Positions 56,201 to 62,200 of a DNA stretch of 64,000 nucleotides are shown one piece after another. The stretch comes from Heliocidaris erythrogramma (taxonomy: Eukaryota; Echinodermata; Echinoidea; Camarodonta; Echinometridae), in the NCBI GenBank assembly GCA_025617745.1, contig CM046856.1, positions 49,852,873 to 49,916,872 of the forward strand, read 5' to 3'. The notes beneath the pieces were generated by a model that ran no database searches, was not told the DNA's origin, and saw only the letters and a list, made by a program, of their open reading frames with translations. A program made the position numbers and the translations under genes. Within the stretch, counting starts at the first letter, position 1. Every line of letters starts with the position of its first letter.

Positions 56201-59200
56201 AGATGTAAATGTTATTTGTAAATTTCTCTTCATCACAGTGGAGAGGATGCTCCCACCAACAGACAGGTTGGTGGTGGGTCTGGAGGTAGTATCTGGCTGG
56301 AGTGCACAAAGATTGATTCTTCAGGTAAGCAAAATGTAAAAATGTAACAAAACTTAACTTTCGTACATATTGTTGAGTATAACAGAATGGTAAGAACAAA
56401 GTGAAGAAGTAAAAAGTACTTAAAATGAATATGATACAAAGTTTGTAATAGATCAAGCTAGGACTGTTTTTGATAGATTGTGTTCAGAATTTGCACTGAT
56501 CGTTTTATTTCAAAGCTGGAGTGCTCCATCTGTACTGTTTCTGCATTAATCTTTCCCCAAGCTTTCATGCATCATATTTGTTTATATATAATTACATGTG
56601 TACCATAGATTCTATAAAAGATATTAAAGGGTTAAGGTACTGTATTACAGGTATATGTTCTTTTTAGAGGAATCAAATTAAATTTTGCTTTTGGTGGTGA
56701 TCTTACCAGGCACCATAGATGCAGGTGGTGGTAGTGGCTGGGAAGGAGGAGGAGGTGGGAGTGGTGGATTGATCAAGATTTCATATGAAGTCAGCTCCAT
56801 CATGAGTACACCAAGGGCCTGTGGAGGGATAGGCTACCAGTCTGGAGGATCAGGAATAGTCTTGCTTGAACAAAAGATGTCTGGAAGCTTTCACAATATG
56901 GCAAGTTCATTTTGCAGTATTGAACTAATTATCTGGAAGCCTAATCCATTTTTAGGTTATCTATGCAATTAGATAAAACATAGATGCAGTTTCAAGAAAT
57001 TATTTGCTTGTGGCATAAACAATTTTCAAGAATCTAACTGCCTGTGACATAAAAAGTGAAAAGTAGTATATAAGAGTCACAGTTTATAGTATCGTCGAGT
57101 TGTCAATGTACATGTACAATAACCCATTAGAGCAGAGATATTTATATAATTTGTTTGCATGTATAAGAAGTAATTGGTAAATAAAAATTGAATGACATTT
57201 CTTCATGCTGAATTGATTGCCATTGGGAATACTATCATTACAAAATCCTATAGTGTTTTTTTGTAGTTTAGAGATGACGTGCATTGTTTGTGTTTCATTC
57301 TTTTTAATTTTCTATCTCGTAGATGTATATCACAAACTGTGGGAGAGAAACAGATCGCTCTGCTCTTTTAGCTGTGCCATCACCCTCTCTCAATCTGCAG
57401 ACACTCGGTATTCAAGAGGGGGGAAATGTCATTATCCAGTGTACTCCAGGAAACATTGAGACATGCATGAGTGTTGGACATGTAATTGGTGACCGAACTG
57501 GTACAATTGAATTAACTGAGGTTGCCTCGATGTTCCTTGGAGTTTGTAGTTCCTCTGGCTGTGAGTATGAAGAGCAAACAGAAATGGATCTTACAGTTAG
57601 TGTTATTGTTCAGTATGATGCTTACATCAAGATTCCAAGTCATCTGACGTTGAGAGATGGTGTTACCTTTGACCTCTGTGGAACAGTAGATGGTATTCAA
57701 GATGGAAGTGTTGACATCAGGAGGGACGGTACGTTCCTGGCCAGTTATCCTGCAAGGACTTTGCCTCAAGACTCGGAGGTCAACGAGCTTGGCATCCTGC
57801 AAATCAGCAATGTACACATCTATCAGGATGGCACATTTGATGTGTCTCAGAGGTGTCCATATTTCAACACAAAACTTGATCTTGACTTTGATACTTTTGA
57901 AACCCTCTACGAGTCATATTTCAATCCAGGAGCCTTTGACCTAATCACAGCACATCCAAGCATGGAACCTGCTGGAGATCCTCTAGAAGATATAATTTGT
58001 AGAGATGATGGAGAACTTATCTTGTTGTCAGGTCAGACCTGCTCATTGCCTACAGGAAGCTATGACTATGCATCCATTGTTATTCATGGTGGAGCTGTAT
58101 TGAAGATCCTAGGCGATGAAAATGGGACTGCGCTCACTGAGATTTCAGTGGTAGAACTTCAGGTAAATCCTGGAGGGCTAATTGATGGGAAAGGAGCAGG
58201 TTTGAGATATTTTGGAGTCTCAACATCAGCAGAAGGGGGTAGTTATGGTGGCTATGGCGGAAACTCTGAAGAACCTCCATTTGGGAGTGTCATCGATCCA
58301 ACGGATTACGGCACTTACGGCTCAGGCAGCAGGGGAGGTGGTCAGCTGAAGCTAGTGGTCGTGAGGTGTGCTGTTATTGATGGGGATATTATCATGGATG
58401 GTGGTGATGTTAGTTTCTATAACCAAGGAGCTGGAAGTGGTGGCAGTGTTCTCATTCAGACACCTTGTCTCCAGGGTCATGGTACCATTTCGAGTCGAGG
58501 AGGAAATGCAAGCACTGGAGGTGGTGGAGGTGGAGGAGGAAGGATTTCTATCCAATTTACTGATGATGACAACAAGTTTATGGGTACTATGCAAGTAGAT
58601 GGTGGGCGTGGTTCAGGTTCTAGTGGTACTATTTACCTGCAGTCACATAGGGAAGAAAAACATCTTATCCTGACTGGCTCCACGGACATCGCAACCCCAA
58701 TAACATCTGATATTTTGAGTAACATCCGTCAGATTGATATTCTCCAGATTACCCAAGGATACAAAGTGGAATTAGACCTTAATATTACCATTGGAGAACT
58801 GAGAGGAGATTTAAGTGGTCTAGTTCTGCTACTTGACAATTACACCATGCTAGTAGATTCAGTTGAGATTGATCACCTAGGTGCACAGTGCTCATTTGAC
58901 ATCAGGGAACATGCCGGACTCATTCTTCCAGATTCCATAATCATTCCAGGAACTTTGAATTTAGAAGGCATGCTGGTAACAGGATTTTTCATGCTTGGGG
59001 AAGGAGCATCTGCTACTGTATCAGGTACCCTCATGGCAACATCAATAAGATTGCAAGAGAACTCCTATCTCATCGTTAATAGTACTGCCATCATTGGCCA
59101 GATGGCTACACCTGGAAACATGGATATTGAAAGGCTTATCATTGATGTCAATGCCCACCTTGCTCTGAGTGAAAGCAACACTATAATTACATCAGACTTC

Positions 59201-62200
59201 CAAATGCATGAGTTTTCAGAACTAAGTGCGAATTCAGACCTGAAAAATTTATCCATTATCTGTAGGCATGCCTACATTGCTACAGGTGCCCATATATCTG
59301 TAGATTCTGGTGGACTTGTTGATGGAATGGGAAGTCCATCAGACCATAGGTCGGGTGCCAGTTATGGTGGTGAAGGGGGTGTGAATACTGGAACAGCTGG
59401 TTTGACCTATGGTTCAAGCTCCACCCCCTTCATGCTAGGTAGTGGAGTCACGTATGGCTCTTCCAAAGTTCGTGGAGGAGGGACAATATCCCTTGAAGTA
59501 GAATCAGATCTGATATTAGAAGGGATGATATCTGCAAATGGGCAAAGTTCTTCAGAAATTGTTGGTGGTGGCTCTGGAGGAAGTGTGAACATCCAGGTAA
59601 ATGTTGTCTTTGAAGGTCATGGTACAATCAGTGCCAATGGAGGTGCAGGAAGTGGATCTTCTACCTCAGGTGGTGGAGGAGGTCGCATTTCTCTTTCATC
59701 AACCAACAGTAACTTTTATGGTATCACTGAAGCTCATGGAGGTAAAGGACACAATAATGGTGCTGCTGGTACAGTTTACATCACCACGTCTGTGGGTACT
59801 TCTTCTCAAAGATCCTCCTTGGTTGTTGATAATGCAGGTAGCATCAACATCGGCAGTGCAGTCTTTGATGCAAAGGAGACAGACATCGCTCTCGATATGG
59901 TTATCATAAGGCAGTATGGACAGCTCAGAATTAATAGTCCTCCACATTCCACAATCACAATTACCAATCTGGAAGGAGACAATACAGGGTTATTACTTGT
60001 TACTGCCAACCAGAAACTGTTCCTCGCAAGAGATCAAGCCATTGCAACTTTTTATTACTTGCCGTGTGCTCTTGATGTAGGGGAAAATGCAGAGGTATAC
60101 CTTCCACCAAACATTTATATCTCAGAATCTTCGTCCACAGAAACATCTTTTAAAATAGCTGGACAATTAACTGGTGTAGCAAATATTGTGATTGGAGCGA
60201 ATGCATCTATGATCATTGGTATCACAGCTCATTCTGCAGTCTTTCTTGCTCGTAATGAGCTGAAAATTGATCCACCAGGGACTTTCTCAGCTACATCAAT
60301 TGATGTTTATGGACTTGGCCGACTAGAATTTGAGTATTCAACAGAGACACCTATCAAACTAGAGTTGCTAACTGGGTTGAAAGTCAGATATGGTGGCACA
60401 GTCCAAGCAGGATGGCTGAAAATTGATACTCCCTCTGTCGAGGTGGAATATGGAGGAACAATATCAAGCACAGGAGGTGGCTTTGGATCAGGTGCAGGTC
60501 CATGCCCAGGACAGATTAACACAGGAGGTGGTTCAGGCGCTTGTCATGGTGGCTCAGGGGGTTTCGCATCCAGTGGTGCAACAACACCTCATCAGGTAAT
60601 AGGTAGTCTGTATGGCACCAAGGACTTTGGAAGTGGGGGTGGCAGTAGTGAGACTGGAACTGGCGGGGTCGGTGGTGGAATGGTGTCTATATCAACAGAG
60701 ATGATAAGGATTGATGGCACAGTTAGCGCTAATGGCCAGCATGGACAGGGAACAGGTGGTGGAGGAAGTGGTGGTGCTGTTCACATAACATCAGAATCTA
60801 TCACAGGATCAGGTCTTGTCAGGGCAACTGGTGGGAATGGTGGAGAGATGGGTGGCGGTGGAGGAGGAGGGGGTCGCATTGCAATTTTTCTTTCTTCTCC
60901 AAGCAAGTTCAAAGGCACCTTTGGTACCCATGGTGGAACTGCAAAAGTAGGCAACCAAGGAGGATCATCAGGCACAGCTTTCCTTCAAACTAAGCTTGGG
61001 ATCACAACATCCAAAGAACTCTACATCAACAATGACGGTGCCGGTTCTGTTGTGCCACTTGTGACCTTGCTTAATGAGACACAGGATGAACCTCACACCT
61101 TCTCCAAGTTGACCCTTCTCAATAATGTTCATGTGGAGGTTGAGGGAGAAAATGTTGAAGTGGTGATTGACAGCCTTGAGAGTGATTCGTCCTCCCAGAT
61201 TCAGGTCCATGACACCATGATTCTTAGCGTGGAGACTCAGCAAGAGACAGGTGTCTTTCATTGTAGCTTTTTGGTGGATACTCAAGGAGAACTCAGACTA
61301 CCATCTCGTGTGACCTTTCAGGGTACAACCAATCAATTTGCAGGTAAAAATTTAAATTCCTCACATGTTTTCCTAGTTACTAGGCAAAATAATTAATCTT
61401 CTTGAAATTTGATGTCTCTGTACGAATGCTAGATCGATTGATCCTGAATAGTTTATCAAAGCTATAATTTAATGAGAATGAGCATGCATGTAGAACACTA
61501 GTTGTCAGGGGTAAAGAGGACAAAATTGATAGGGTCACAAAATTAATGTAATATTTCAGCAATGATAACCATATATTTTGTAAAATTCTTTTTGCTGATT
61601 ATATGCTTTATCCACTACACTAATGTGAAATTGCATGCTGTAGCGCAAAATTGCAATTTAGGGAATGCATATATTCAGTAGTTTTTAATTTTAAATGTAG
61701 ATGTAAAACTTGTTATTTGTAACACTATTCATAGAAGCCTACTGATATTTTTACAAGTATATTATGTATTATGCTTTACAGGTACTTTAACTAATATCTT
61801 TGAGCTGGTAGTTGGTGCCAACCAGTTTCTTTCTCTCTCCACGGAGGCTCGTACTGCTGTGTATGTTGGAGGAAGCTACACCTTCATCTCGCCTAGAGGT
61901 GTGTACAGCCTGGCTTCCATTGTCATCCAGGAACACGCTACTCTATCTCTCTCTGGGATGAGTGCGAACATGTCTGTAGGAAGGTTACAGGTGGATTACG
62001 GAGGAACTCTTGATGTCCCTGAACTGTACCTGGAGGGTAGTGAGGTGGTGGTGAATCCAGGGGGTTCCATTGATCTGACAGGAGGCAGCTTGGGAGGACC
62101 AGAACAAGGCATGGTATGTAAAACCTTATATAAGTCACTTTTTAATTTGTTAAATACCATTTCCCCATTCACCTCAGCCCGATATACAACTATAAATGTA

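Noticed and set aside
57323-57325. ATG at the start of the 4 kb exon as a new gene start
   Set aside because: The following residues are not a signal peptide, and exons 44-47 lead into it in frame with the right module order.
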